The translations under genes were made by a program, and so were the position numbers. A DNA stretch of 64,000 bases from Clostridium isatidis (lineage in GTDB: Bacteria; Bacillota; Clostridia; Clostridiales; Clostridiaceae). Under the pieces are notes generated by a model. The model made no database searches and had not been told where the DNA came from. It was given only the letters and a program-made list of their open reading frames with translations. Numbering within the stretch: the stretch's first letter is position 1; each line of letters starts with the position of its first letter. Below, in pieces: positions 26,597 through 35,041 of this stretch. The stretch is from NCBI RefSeq assembly GCF_002285495.1, contig NZ_CP016786.1:1130001-1194000 (forward strand), written 5' to 3'.

Positions 26597-26654
26597 CAAT
26601 ATCTTCTTATAAAGCTTCCTTAAACAAGGCACCGTCTTTATAAATCTGATATTG
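26597..26654 (-). promoter_or_regulatory. Structured rpsB leader RNA
   Basis: On the minus strand CAATATC (26654-26648) pairs with GATATTG (26603-26597), and TTATAAAG (26643-26636) pairs with CTTTATAA (26614-26607). A small CCTT/AAGG hairpin sits in the apical region next to GACGGTGCC. The whole fold ends about 25 nt before the start codon. Ribosomal-protein leaders of this type usually bind the encoded protein; that S2 binds here is inference. Confidence 0.65.
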
Positions 26655-26676
26655 TGTGTATTTTATTACCTTTGTT

Positions 26677-26705
26677 AGTATAACATAAGCTAATTATAGT
26701 GGCAA
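26677..26705 (-). promoter_or_regulatory. Promoter of rpsB-tsf
   Basis: Minus strand: -35 TTGCCA (26705-26700), 17-bp spacer, -10 TATACT (26682-26677), with TG one base before the -10 (TATGT). The leader to the ATG is about 100 nt. Confidence 0.8.
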
Positions 26706-26744
26706 CATTTTTTTTACCAAATTACTTCAATTTTATTTTCATGC

Positions 26745-26770
26745 AAAAAGATGCCAAATAAATTGACATC
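26745..26770 (-). terminator. Intrinsic terminator after codY
   Basis: Minus-strand GATGTCAA - TTTAT - TTGGCATC followed by five T. The stem is 8 bp with one G-U and begins 17 nt after the codY stop. Confidence 0.85.
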
Positions 26771-26786
26771 CTTAATTTATGTTATT

Positions 26787-27557
26787 TTATTTTTTTAATT
26801 CATCTAAAAGCTTATCATTTAATATCTTTATATGAGTACCTTTCATTCCAAGGGATCTAGATTCAATAACTCCTGCACTTTCAAATTTTCTTAGAGCATT
26901 TACTATAACACTTCTAGTAATTCCAACTTTATCTGCAATTTTTGAAGCTACTAATAAACCTTCGTTACCGTCTAATTCTTCAAAAATATGTAGTATAGCT
27001 TCACGTTCTGAGTAGGAAAGAGTTCCTATTGCTAATTCTACAACAGCTTTTTTCCTTGCTTCTTCTTCTATTTCAACCTGCTTTGATCTTAAAATTTCCA
27101 TACCAACTACAGTAGCACTATATTCTGCCAAAACTAAATCTTCATCAGTAAAGTCTCTATCAAACCTTGCAAGTATTAAAGTCCCAAGCCTTTCTCTATT
27201 ACCTATTATTGGAACGATAGTAGTTATTTTATTATCTATAATGCAATCGCCCTCACCTTTAAAGACACATTCACCTTTATTTTTTAAATTAGCAATTGTT
27301 TCACTAATATTTAGCAAACTATCATTATAGCTTTTAGGAAATCTTTTTTCAGTTACTACATAGTTTTTCATAATATCACATTCAAAATCTTTTACAAATG
27401 TATATCCTAATATTTTTCCTTTTCTACTGGTTACATATACATTACATGCAAGAACTTCACTTAAAATTGAGCATATATCTTCAAAAGCCACAGGTTCAGT
27501 ACCAGATTTTTGTAGTATTTTATTAAGTTTCCTAGTTTTGTCTAATAGTGATGACAT
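26787..27557 (-). CDS. codY: GTP- and branched-chain-amino-acid-sensing global repressor CodY
   Basis: DNA-binding regulator that represses starvation, sporulation and virulence-type genes when GTP and isoleucine/valine are plentiful. The 256-aa protein has the N-terminal GAF-type ligand domain (1-155) and the C-terminal winged helix-turn-helix with the invariant CodY recognition helix ASKIADKVGITRSVIVNAL (about 203-221). ATG follows AGGAGGA. It has a strong own promoter and a CodY-box-like site just downstream of it, which suggests autoregulation. Its position next to topA is common in clostridia. Confidence 0.97.
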   Translation of the reverse strand: MSSLLDKTRKLNKILQKSGTEPVAFEDICSILSEVLACNVYVTSRKGKILGYTFVKDFECDIMKNYVVTEKRFPKSYNDSLLNISETIANLKNKGECVFKGEGDCIIDNKITTIVPIIGNRERLGTLILARFDRDFTDEDLVLAEYSATVVGMEILRSKQVEIEEEARKKAVVELAIGTLSYSEREAILHIFEELDGNEGLLVASKIADKVGITRSVIVNALRKFESAGVIESRSLGMKGTHIKILNDKLLDELKK

Positions 27558-27609
27558 TCCATTTCCTCCTATATTTCAAAGCTATTTTTTGAATATTTAA
27601 AATAGACTT

Positions 27610-27624
27610 AATTTTCAAAAAATA
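27610..27624. promoter_or_regulatory. CodY-box-like site in the codY leader
   Basis: AATTTTCAAAAAATA matches 13 of 15 positions of the CodY consensus AATTTTCWGAAAATT (mismatches at positions 9 and 15). It lies roughly 8-22 bp downstream of the predicted codY transcription start, a place where bound CodY would block RNA polymerase. Confidence 0.45.
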
Positions 27625-27638
27625 TGAATCTTTATTAA

Positions 27639-27667
27639 AGAATATCATAACTATTTCCTATTTTCAA
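27639..27667 (-). promoter_or_regulatory. Promoter of codY
   Basis: Minus strand: -35 TTGAAA (27667-27662), 17-bp spacer, -10 TATTCT (27644-27639), with TG two bases before the -10. It lies in the topA-codY gap. Confidence 0.7.
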
Positions 27668-27693
27668 CATTTTTTTATCTTATTAGACACAAA

Positions 27694-29787
27694 CTAGTTT
27701 TCGCTCTCCTTTTCTTTAGTTAAAATAACCTCGTTTTTACATTCTTCGTTAGAGCATTGTGCATAATTACCTTTTGATTTACTATATTTTAGTACCATAT
27801 AAGAATTACATTTTTCACATTTTTCCTTTAGAGGTTCATTCCAGCTAACAAAATCACACTCTGGATAATTACTGCATCCAAAAAACTTCTTACCCTTCTT
27901 GCTTCTTTTTGCAATTACTTTTCCTCCACATTTTGGACAAGGTACATCTAATTCTTCTACTATTGGCTTTGCATTTTCACATTCTGGGTAACCTGGGCAA
28001 GCTAAGAACTTCCCATATCTTCCTTTTTTAATTACCATCATTCTACCACATTTATCACAAGGTATATCAGTTGCCTCATCTTCAATAACAACCTTAGAAA
28101 CCTCTTTTTCTGCTCTATCAATAGCTTCTTTTAATGGTTTATAAAAATCTCCAACGATTTTTCTCCAATCTTCTTTTCCTTCTTCTATATAATCTAAGTT
28201 TCTTTCCATCTCTGCAGTAAATTCAACATCTACTATTTCTTTAAAATATTCACTTAAAATATTGTTTACTATAATACCGAGTTCGGTTGCTACTAGATTT
28301 TTCTTATCTCTTCTAACATAATCTCTGCTTAGTAAAGTTGTAATTGTTGGAACATAAGTACTTGGTCTACCTATACCCTTTTCTTCAAGAAGTTTAACAA
28401 AGGAAGCTTCAGTATATCTAGCTGGCGGCTGAGTGAAATGCTGTTTTCCTTCTACATCAACCTTAGTAAGTTTATCACCTTCCTGTAAATCTGGTAAAGC
28501 TACATCATCTTTCTCTTCTTCTGAATTATACTCATATACTTTCATAAAACCATCGAAATTCACTATAGAACCATTTGCTTTAAACTTATAATCTCCATTA
28601 TTTATTTCTATGCTTTTAGTTTTTAATTCGCAAGCTTCCATTTGACTTGCCATAAATCTATTCCATATTAACGAATATAATTTATATTGTTCTGCAGTCA
28701 AGGATTCTTTTGCGATTTCAGGCGTAATTTCTATAATTGTTGGCCTAATAGCTTCATGGGCATCTTGAGTATTTTTTTTAGTTTTATAGACCCTTTTATT
28801 CTTAGGAACATATTCTTCACCAAAATTTGAAGCAATAAATTTTAATGCATTTTCTTGAGCCTCATCTGAAATTCTTACAGAGTCTGTTCTCATATATGTT
28901 ATAAGACCCACTGTGCCGTAACCTTTAACTTCTACCCCTTCATATAAGACTTGTGCTATTGACATAGTTCTTTTGGTAATAAAATTTAATTTTTTTGACG
29001 CTTCTTGTTGTAATGTACTAGTTGTAAAAGGTGGTAATGGATTTTTAATTCTTGTTCCATCTTTGACCTTTGTTACTAGAAATTCTCCCTTTTTTAATTC
29101 TTCAATTATTTTATTACTTTCATCTTCTGTATTTATTTCTATTTTCTTATTTTTATATTGAGAAAGTTTAATAGGGAATTTTTTTCTGTCTTTAACCGCA
29201 GTACAATCTACTGTCCAATATTCTTTTGGAATGAAATTATTAATTTCTTCTTCTCTATCGCAGATTAATTTTAATGCAGCAGATTGCACTCTACCAGCAC
29301 TTAATCCCCATTTTACATTCTTCCATAAAATTGGGCTTATTTGATAACCAACTAATCTATCTAATATTCTTCTTGCCTGCTGAGCATCTACTAAATTTAT
29401 ATCTATTTTTCTCGCTTCTTTTATTGAACCTTTAACAGCCTTCTTAGTTATTTCATTAAAAACTATTCTGCATTTTTCATTTTCATCTAATTTTAAAATA
29501 TTTGCTAAATGCCAAGATATTGCTTCCCCTTCACGATCAGGGTCTGTTGCTAAATATATTTTATCAGCCTTTTTTGCAGCCTTTCTTAATTTATTAAGTA
29601 ATTCGCCTTTACCTCTAATTGTAATATACTTGGGGTTAAAATTATCCTCAACATCTACAGCTAATGTACTTTTTGGTAAATCTCTTACATGGCCCATTGA
29701 TGCTTCGACTATGTAGTTTTTTCCAAGATATTTACTTATAGTCTTTGCTTTTGCAGGTGATTCTACTATTACAAGATTTTGTCCCAT
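27694..29787 (-). CDS. topA: DNA topoisomerase I (type IA)
   Basis: Relaxes negative supercoils by a single-strand passage mechanism. The 697-aa protein has the TOPRIM domain (LVIVESPAKAKTI start; DPDREGEAISWH at about 88-99), the active-site Tyr in ITYMRTDSVR (about 295-304) and three C-terminal C4 zinc ribbons (from about 575: CDKCGRMM, CPKCGGKV, CEKCNSYM). The ATG follows GGAG with 8-nt spacing, but this Shine-Dalgarno is in the right arm of a 9-bp hairpin (29792-29818). It lies downstream of dprA, as in most Firmicutes. Confidence 0.97.
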   Translation of the reverse strand: MGQNLVIVESPAKAKTISKYLGKNYIVEASMGHVRDLPKSTLAVDVEDNFNPKYITIRGKGELLNKLRKAAKKADKIYLATDPDREGEAISWHLANILKLDENEKCRIVFNEITKKAVKGSIKEARKIDINLVDAQQARRILDRLVGYQISPILWKNVKWGLSAGRVQSAALKLICDREEEINNFIPKEYWTVDCTAVKDRKKFPIKLSQYKNKKIEINTEDESNKIIEELKKGEFLVTKVKDGTRIKNPLPPFTTSTLQQEASKKLNFITKRTMSIAQVLYEGVEVKGYGTVGLITYMRTDSVRISDEAQENALKFIASNFGEEYVPKNKRVYKTKKNTQDAHEAIRPTIIEITPEIAKESLTAEQYKLYSLIWNRFMASQMEACELKTKSIEINNGDYKFKANGSIVNFDGFMKVYEYNSEEEKDDVALPDLQEGDKLTKVDVEGKQHFTQPPARYTEASFVKLLEEKGIGRPSTYVPTITTLLSRDYVRRDKKNLVATELGIIVNNILSEYFKEIVDVEFTAEMERNLDYIEEGKEDWRKIVGDFYKPLKEAIDRAEKEVSKVVIEDEATDIPCDKCGRMMVIKKGRYGKFLACPGYPECENAKPIVEELDVPCPKCGGKVIAKRSKKGKKFFGCSNYPECDFVSWNEPLKEKCEKCNSYMVLKYSKSKGNYAQCSNEECKNEVILTKEKESEN

Positions 29788-29791
29788 ATAT

Positions 29792-29818
29792 AAAACTCCA
29801 TTTATTATTTGGAGTTTT
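29792..29818 (-). promoter_or_regulatory. Hairpin covering the topA Shine-Dalgarno
   Basis: Minus-strand AAAACTCCA (29818-29810) pairs perfectly with TGGAGTTTT (29800-29792) around a 9-nt A/T loop. The GGAG in the 3' arm is the only Shine-Dalgarno for topA. The 3' arm ends with TTTT, so the element could also act as a weak terminator after dprA. Confidence 0.6.
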
Positions 29819-29834
29819 CACCCCCTTAAATTTT

Positions 29835-30869
29835 TTATAATGATTTTACATAATAATTGCCCGGAAGGCAAATAATTTCGTTTTTCTTTTGCATTTCAAA
29901 TAATAACCCAAATAATACCTTTCTGTCAACATTTACAGATTCTAATATTTCGTCCAAATGCTTTGGTTCATCGCTAATAATATTAAATAAAGACATTTTT
30001 AATGAGCTAATTTTGCCCTTTTCCTTGTCTTTTTTCTTAAGATTAAATAAACTTCTAAGATCCTCTAAACTCGAAAGTATATGGGCTCCATCTCTTATTA
30101 ATTTATTGCAGCCATTACTATTTCTCTGAAATATTGATCCAGGAACTGCCATCACTGATTTACCTTGATAAAGAGCATAATCTGCTGTTATTAATGACCC
30201 ACTTTTACTTGAAGCTTCCACAACTATTAAGCCTTCAGAAATTCCACTTATTATTCTGTTTCTCATAGGAAAATAATACGGTCTTGGATTTGTTCTTGGA
30301 ATATATTCTGATATTATAAGTCCATCTTTTTTAATATTTTCATATAATAATTTATTGCTCTTAGGATAAATATAATCTACTCCACAGCCTAATACAGCAA
30401 TAGTTTTTCCTGAATTTTCAACAGCACACTTTTGAGCAATAGAATCTATACCAATGGCCATTCCACTTACTATAGTAACATTATTATCACTTAGTTCCTT
30501 TGCAATAAGCTTTGCAGCTTCCATTCCATATTGACTGCAATTTCTTGCGCCTATAACTGCAATCATTCTACTTTTTAGCAAATCCAAATTACCTATATAA
30601 AATAATGCATAAGGTGGATCATATGCACTTAATAATGTTTCGGGGTATTCTTCTGAAAATATTGTAATGTAGTCAATTCCCTTTTCCTCCATATATTCTA
30701 TAAGTTCTTCTATTTGACTTTCTTTTAGCTCTAAATTTAATTTATATAGTTCGCTTATTTTATTTATATTATTCCTTATATAATTAATACTCTTATATTT
30801 TTTTATTAAAGATATTTTTTCTTTATTAGATAAATTCAATAATATAAACCATAATTCATCTTTATTCAT
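29835..30869 (-). CDS. dprA: DNA-processing protein DprA (Smf)
   Basis: Loads RecA on incoming single-stranded DNA during natural transformation; conserved also in species without known competence. The 344-aa protein has a SAM-like N-terminal part, the Rossmann-type core (IAVIGARNCSQYGMEAAKLIA, TIVSGMAIGIDSIAQ, GCGVDYIYPKSN, EYIPRTNPRPYYFPMRNRIISG) and a C-terminal winged-helix-like DML1 segment. The ATG at 30867-30869 follows TAGGTGA; an in-frame GTG at 30878 overlaps that site and is rejected. It follows yifB by 15 nt. Confidence 0.94.
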   Translation of the reverse strand: MNKDELWFILLNLSNKEKISLIKKYKSINYIRNNINKISELYKLNLELKESQIEELIEYMEEKGIDYITIFSEEYPETLLSAYDPPYALFYIGNLDLLKSRMIAVIGARNCSQYGMEAAKLIAKELSDNNVTIVSGMAIGIDSIAQKCAVENSGKTIAVLGCGVDYIYPKSNKLLYENIKKDGLIISEYIPRTNPRPYYFPMRNRIISGISEGLIVVEASSKSGSLITADYALYQGKSVMAVPGSIFQRNSNGCNKLIRDGAHILSSLEDLRSLFNLKKKDKEKGKISSLKMSLFNIISDEPKHLDEILESVNVDRKVLFGLLFEMQKKNEIICLPGNYYVKSL

Positions 30870-30884
30870 AACCTTCACCTACAA

Positions 30885-32414
30885 CTAAATAATTTCTCCA
30901 AAGATGTTTTTTCTATAAGCTAAAGCTTCGAAAATATGATATTCATATATGTTCTCACTTTCATCTAAATCTGCTAATGTTCTTGAAATTTTAATTATTT
31001 TATCATAGGACCTCATAGTTAGATTAAATTTATCATAAAATAATTTAACTAAATCTACTGCTTCCTTGGTAATATTAAAAAATTTATTTATGTCTTTACC
31101 TTTTACTTCTGAATTATAGTTGTAACTGCTGTTTTTATATCTTTGCCTTTGTATTTCTACAGCCCTCATAACACGAGCTTTCATGGTTTTAGAATCTATT
31201 CTATCCTTTTTACAATTAATATCTTCCAACTTTATTCTTGGTACATAATTTAATAAATCTATTCTATCTAAAAGGGCTCTAGACAATCTTTTTTGATATC
31301 TTTTAATCTCTGTTTCTGTACAAGTACATCCATTCTCCCCGAAATTTCCAGAATACAGGCCACAGGGACATGGATTAAAGGCCCCTATTAGTAAAAAATT
31401 AGATGGAAGATTATAGGAATAGTTCAGCCTATTTATTCTAACAACCTTTTCTTCTAAAGGTTCTCTTAACACTTCTAAAACTTCTCTTTTAAATTCTAAT
31501 ATTTCATCTAAAAACAAAACTCCATTATGAGCTAGAGTAATTTCTCCAGCCTTTATTTCCTTCCCCCCACCTGCTAAAGCAACCTTCGTTATTGTATGAT
31601 GAGGGTTACGAAATGGTCTATTTATTCCATGACCTTCTAAATACATGCCTGAAGCACTATATATTTTAGCGATTTCCATTTTTTCTTTATATGTAAGATT
31701 AGGCATAATTGATGGAAGAGCTTTTGCCAGCATTGTTTTTCCAGCCCCAGGAGAACCAAAAAGTAATATATTATGTCTCCCTGCTGCAGCAACTTCCATA
31801 GCCCTTTTGGAAGTTTGTTGTCCAATTATATCTGAATAATCTATATATTTATCATCATTATTTCTTTTTTTATCATCCTCACAAAATTCAAAGGGCAACA
31901 AATCTTGGTTCTCTATAAAAGATACTACTTCTTTTAAGTTTCTAAAAGGATAAAAATTTCCTATATTAAAATATCTTAATTCTTTTAAATTATTGTAAGG
32001 AAAGATAAAATTATTTTTTTCCTTGTTTTTTCCTTCAAATATAATTGGGAGAACACCCTTTATTTCTTTTAAATCTCCCGCTAGTGAAAGCTCACCAAAG
32101 ATAATAAAATCTTTAAGATTTTTGGGACTAATCTGCTTTGATTCCATTAAAAGTCCTATAGCTATAGGTAAATCAAGTAAAGATCCAATTTTTCTAAGGT
32201 CTGCTGGTGCAAGGTTTATAGTAATTCTACCTAAAGGAAATTCAAAACCACTATTTATTATTGCTGATCTTACTCTTTCTTTAGCCTCCTTTATTGAAGC
32301 ATCAGGTAGTCCAACAATATTAAAACTAGGTATTCCCTTAGTGATATCAACTTCTACATTTACTAATATTCCATCAAGTCCATTATATGTAGCACTTATG
32401 ATTTCTATAGACAT
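30885..32414 (-). CDS. comM: YifB/ComM family AAA+ ATPase (Mg-chelatase subunit D/I family)
   Basis: ComM is a hexameric branch-migration helicase that aids integration of heterologous DNA in transformable bacteria. In non-competent species the family (YifB) has no proven role. The 509-aa protein has an N-terminal Lon-S16-like domain (1-170), Walker A FGSPGAGKTML (about 213-223), Walker B LFLDEILEF, and the MgChl C-terminal domain. The ATG at 32412-32414 follows AAGGGGTGA; an in-frame GTG at 32423 sits in that Shine-Dalgarno and is rejected. Its promoter region is shared with the divergent yraN. Confidence 0.92.
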   Translation of the reverse strand: MSIEIISATYNGLDGILVNVEVDITKGIPSFNIVGLPDASIKEAKERVRSAIINSGFEFPLGRITINLAPADLRKIGSLLDLPIAIGLLMESKQISPKNLKDFIIFGELSLAGDLKEIKGVLPIIFEGKNKEKNNFIFPYNNLKELRYFNIGNFYPFRNLKEVVSFIENQDLLPFEFCEDDKKRNNDDKYIDYSDIIGQQTSKRAMEVAAAGRHNILLFGSPGAGKTMLAKALPSIMPNLTYKEKMEIAKIYSASGMYLEGHGINRPFRNPHHTITKVALAGGGKEIKAGEITLAHNGVLFLDEILEFKREVLEVLREPLEEKVVRINRLNYSYNLPSNFLLIGAFNPCPCGLYSGNFGENGCTCTETEIKRYQKRLSRALLDRIDLLNYVPRIKLEDINCKKDRIDSKTMKARVMRAVEIQRQRYKNSSYNYNSEVKGKDINKFFNITKEAVDLVKLFYDKFNLTMRSYDKIIKISRTLADLDESENIYEYHIFEALAYRKNIFGEII

Positions 32415-32537
32415 ATATATCACCCCTTATTACTCTTATCTTTTAAAAATTATTGACACTAATCTTTAATTATTAATCATAATTTTAAAAATTATTAATT
32501 ATTTATTTTCTGTCAATATTATTTAAGGGTGATTTAT
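32415..32537. promoter_or_regulatory. Divergent control region of yifB/comM and yraN
   Basis: This 123-bp AT-rich region has mirrored ends: GTGATATATATG (minus, comM start) and GTGATTTATATG (plus, yraN start). TTGACA boxes face inward, at 32453-32458 on plus and 32512-32517 on minus. A 14-bp direct repeat TTTTAAAAATTATT occurs at 32441-32454 and 32483-32496, 42 bp apart. No clear -10 can be chosen for either direction. Confidence 0.45.
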
Positions 32538-32909
32538 ATGAAAAACTACAATAAAAATATAGGTTCTTATGGCGAAGACATAGGAATAAATTTTTTGAAA
32601 GAGAAAGGATATTATATATTAGATAAAAATTTTAGAAATAAATATGGAGAAATAGATGTAATCTGTAAATTTAAAGATATGATAATTTTTGTAGAAGTAA
32701 AAAGCAGGTATAATAACTCCTTTGGAAGACCCATGGAAGCTATTACCTGCTCAAAACAAAAGAAAATTATTAATTTATGTAAATACTACATATATAAAAG
32801 GAAATTATTTAATTATAATTGTAGATTTGATGTTATAGAGGTTTATTTTAATGCCAAAAATGACTTAAATAATATAATTCATATAGAAGATGCCTTTAGA
32901 GCTTATTAA
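32538..32909 (+). CDS. yraN: YraN family endonuclease-fold protein (UPF0102)
   Basis: Small (123 aa) member of the restriction-endonuclease-like superfamily; the function is unproven. The core metal-binding set is present: GSYGEDIGINFLKEKGYYIL, then NKYGEIDVICK (catalytic Asp) and IIFVEVKSRYNNSFG (E-x-K). ATG at 32538 follows AAGGGTGA; an in-frame GTG at 32529 overlaps the Shine-Dalgarno. It is the only plus-strand gene between 1 and 50 kb. In many Firmicutes yraN lies co-directional between rnhB and comM. Its last 14 nt overlap the 3' end of rnhB tail to tail. Confidence 0.9.
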   Translation: MKNYNKNIGSYGEDIGINFLKEKGYYILDKNFRNKYGEIDVICKFKDMIIFVEVKSRYNNSFGRPMEAITCSKQKKIINLCKYYIYKRKLFNYNCRFDVIEVYFNAKNDLNNIIHIEDAFRAY

Positions 32910-33717
32910 GTATATTGTTTAAAAAGGATTTTCTATGTATTATACAAATTCCTTTTTCTTTTATTGCTTCAATATGCTTTTTAGTACCATAACCAGCATT
33001 CTCTTCAAAATCATAATAAGGATATTTTTTTGCATATTCCTTCATTAAATTATCCCTATATACTTTAGCAACTATAGAAGCTGCAGCAATTGATGCAGAT
33101 TTTGCATCTCCCTTTATAACAGCCTTATTAGGTATATCTATACCTCTAACTTTATAACCGTCTGATAAAACTAAATCAGGTTTAATTTTCATAGAAGTAC
33201 ATGCTTCTAGAAAAACTTTATTATTACAATAGGCTATTCCTTTTTTATCAATTTCTTCATTTGAACTTTCAGCAATATAATAAGCTAAAGCCTTTTCTTT
33301 TATTATATTTGATAGCTCTTCTCTTTTTTTAGATGATAACTTTTTAGAATCTTTAAGGTCAAGAATTAAATCTTCTTCTAATACATTTAGATCCAGAATT
33401 ACAGCACAGGCAACAATAGGTCCTGCAAGGGGACCTCTGCCTACTTCATCTACTCCAGCAATGTATTTAAAATTTCCTAAAGTTTTGTCAAAATCATACA
33501 TTAGCTTAACTCTATTTATTTCTTTTTCTATTTTTTCTTTCTCTTTTATTAACTTATTTCCTAATAAATTAATATTCTTTCTTTTATCATTTATAAGTAA
33601 GTCAATCAGTTTTTCTAATTCTTGATTATTTTTTTCTTTATTAATATCTATTTTATCTATATATTCTTTTACTTTTTTATAACTTAATTCTTCTAAATTT
33701 ATATTTGATAAACTCAT
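32896..33717 (-). CDS. rnhB: Ribonuclease HII
   Basis: Cleaves RNA in RNA-DNA hybrids and removes single misincorporated ribonucleotides. The 273-aa protein has an N-terminal charged extension of about 85 residues, common in Firmicute RNase HII, then AGVDEVGRGPLAGPIVACAV (about 88-107, catalytic Asp-Glu), DSKKLSSKKR and the ASIVAKVYRDN motif (about 212-222). ATG follows GGGG. It lies downstream of rbgA, with a convergent 14-nt overlap with yraN. Confidence 0.95.
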   Translation of the reverse strand: MSLSNINLEELSYKKVKEYIDKIDINKEKNNQELEKLIDLLINDKRKNINLLGNKLIKEKEKIEKEINRVKLMYDFDKTLGNFKYIAGVDEVGRGPLAGPIVACAVILDLNVLEEDLILDLKDSKKLSSKKREELSNIIKEKALAYYIAESSNEEIDKKGIAYCNNKVFLEACTSMKIKPDLVLSDGYKVRGIDIPNKAVIKGDAKSASIAAASIVAKVYRDNLMKEYAKKYPYYDFEENAGYGTKKHIEAIKEKGICIIHRKSFLNNILNKL

Positions 33718-33741
33718 TTATGTTACCCCATTTTCTATATG

Positions 33742-34587
33742 TTAAGGTCTTTCTAAAGAAATATTTCCTATTTTTCCTGCTCTAAATTCATCTAAAATTA
33801 CAGTTGAAATCCTATCATAATCAATTTCTCCACCTTTTATTAAACAACCTCTTCTTCTAGCAATACTATTTAATGTTTCTAAAGGATCCTCATTAATTTC
33901 TTCTATTTTATATCTTTCCTTTAAATTATCAGGATAATGTTCTTGAAGTCGCTTTACTAGATTATAAGCAAGCTCTTCCCTATCCATAATTTCATCCTTT
34001 ATAGCACCGGTAAAAGCTAAGTTTAATGCAGTTTCCTCATCTTCAAATTTTGGCCATAATACTCCAGGAGTATCTAACATCTCTATATCCATTTTTGTTT
34101 TTATCCATTGCTTATTTTTAGTAACCCCTGGTCTATCACCTGTTTTAGCAATATTATTCTTTGCCATTTTATTAATAAAGGTAGATTTACCTACATTAGG
34201 TATTCCCACTACCATTACTCTCATTTGTATTTTAACCAGACCTTTTTCCTTTAATCTATCATGTTTTTCCTTAAATATTAAATCAAGAGTAGGCCTTATC
34301 TGATTAAGTCCTTTTCCAGTTAAACAATTAACTTCTATAGCTTTTACATTTTCTGATGATAATTTATCAATCCACATTTTTGTTACTTTTGCTTCAGATA
34401 AATCACTTTTATTTAATAAAATTATTCTTGCTTTATTTCCACAAATTTTATCTATATCTGGGTTAGCTGAACTTCTTGGAATTCTAGCGTCTCTAATTTC
34501 AATAACAGCATCTACTACTTTTAAATTCTCCTTTATTTCTCTTTGAGTTTTTTTCATATGACCAGGAAACCAATTTATTCTTGGCAT
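33742..34587 (-). CDS. rbgA: Ribosome biogenesis GTPase RbgA (YlqF)
   Basis: Circularly permuted GTPase needed for late 50S assembly. The 281-aa protein shows the permuted order: G4 NKSDL (about 59-63) before G1 GIPNVGKST (about 125-133) and G3 DTPGVLWP (about 172), then a C-terminal RNA-binding domain. The N-terminal INWFPGHMKKTQREI is typical. ATG follows GGAGGAGAT. It lies between the rplS terminator and rnhB. Confidence 0.95.
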   Translation of the reverse strand: MPRINWFPGHMKKTQREIKENLKVVDAVIEIRDARIPRSSANPDIDKICGNKARIILLNKSDLSEAKVTKMWIDKLSSENVKAIEVNCLTGKGLNQIRPTLDLIFKEKHDRLKEKGLVKIQMRVMVVGIPNVGKSTFINKMAKNNIAKTGDRPGVTKNKQWIKTKMDIEMLDTPGVLWPKFEDEETALNLAFTGAIKDEIMDREELAYNLVKRLQEHYPDNLKERYKIEEINEDPLETLNSIARRRGCLIKGGEIDYDRISTVILDEFRAGKIGNISLERP

Positions 34588-34649
34588 AATATCTCCTCCT
34601 TTTACTTTATTAGAGTTATTATTATCTAATTATTAGCTTTTTATATATA

Positions 34650-34677
34650 GAAAAAGGGACTTAAAAAAGTCCCTTAA
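34650..34677 (-). terminator. Intrinsic terminator after rplS
   Basis: Minus-strand AAGGGACTT - TTTT - AAGTCCCTT followed by TTTC. The 9-bp stem begins about 14 nt after the rplS stop. Confidence 0.88.
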
Positions 34678-34690
34678 CTGCCAATGAATA

Positions 34691-35041
34691 TTATCTATCC
34701 ATTAATTCCTTAACTTTTGCAGCCTTTCCTACTCTGTCTCTTAAGTAGAATAACTTAGCTCTTCTAACTTTACCTTTTCTTACAACTTCAATTTTATCAA
34801 TGCTTGGAGCATTTAAAGGGAAAGTTCTTTCAACACCGATTCCATAAGAAACTCTTCTTACTGTGAAAGTTTCTCTTAAACCGCCGTTTTGTTTCTTAAT
34901 TACTGTTCCTTCGAACATTTGTACTCTTTCTCTAGTACCTTCTTTGATTTTAACATAAACTTTTAGAGTATCCCCAACATTAAATTGTGGAAGATCATTT
35001 CTTAATTGTTCTGCTTCTATTTGTCTTATTAATTCGTTCAT
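34691..35041 (-). CDS. rplS: 50S ribosomal protein L19
   Basis: Large-subunit protein at the 30S-50S interface. The 116-aa sequence is full length, with FNVGDTLKVYVKIKEGTRERVQMFEG (two strands) and the C-terminal KVRRAKLFYLRDRVGKAAKVKE signature. ATG follows AAGGAGGGA. It has a promoter and a GC-rich leader of its own between trmD and the start. Confidence 0.98.
   Translation of the reverse strand: MNELIRQIEAEQLRNDLPQFNVGDTLKVYVKIKEGTRERVQMFEGTVIKKQNGGLRETFTVRRVSYGIGVERTFPLNAPSIDKIEVVRKGKVRRAKLFYLRDRVGKAAKVKELMDR

Noticed and set aside
32023..32469. A 148-codon open frame on the plus strand across comM
   Set aside because: It lies fully antisense to a well-supported ATPase gene, has no Shine-Dalgarno and a Ser/Ile/Pro-rich composition typical of shadow frames in AT-rich DNA. 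The same reasoning removes other antisense frames, for example 40115-40510, 57271-57627 and 59605-59928.
32415..32537. Invertible DNA switch around yraN
   Set aside because: The mirrored sequences flank only the promoter gap, not the yraN gene, and no partner repeat is present near 32900. No recombinase gene is in the window.
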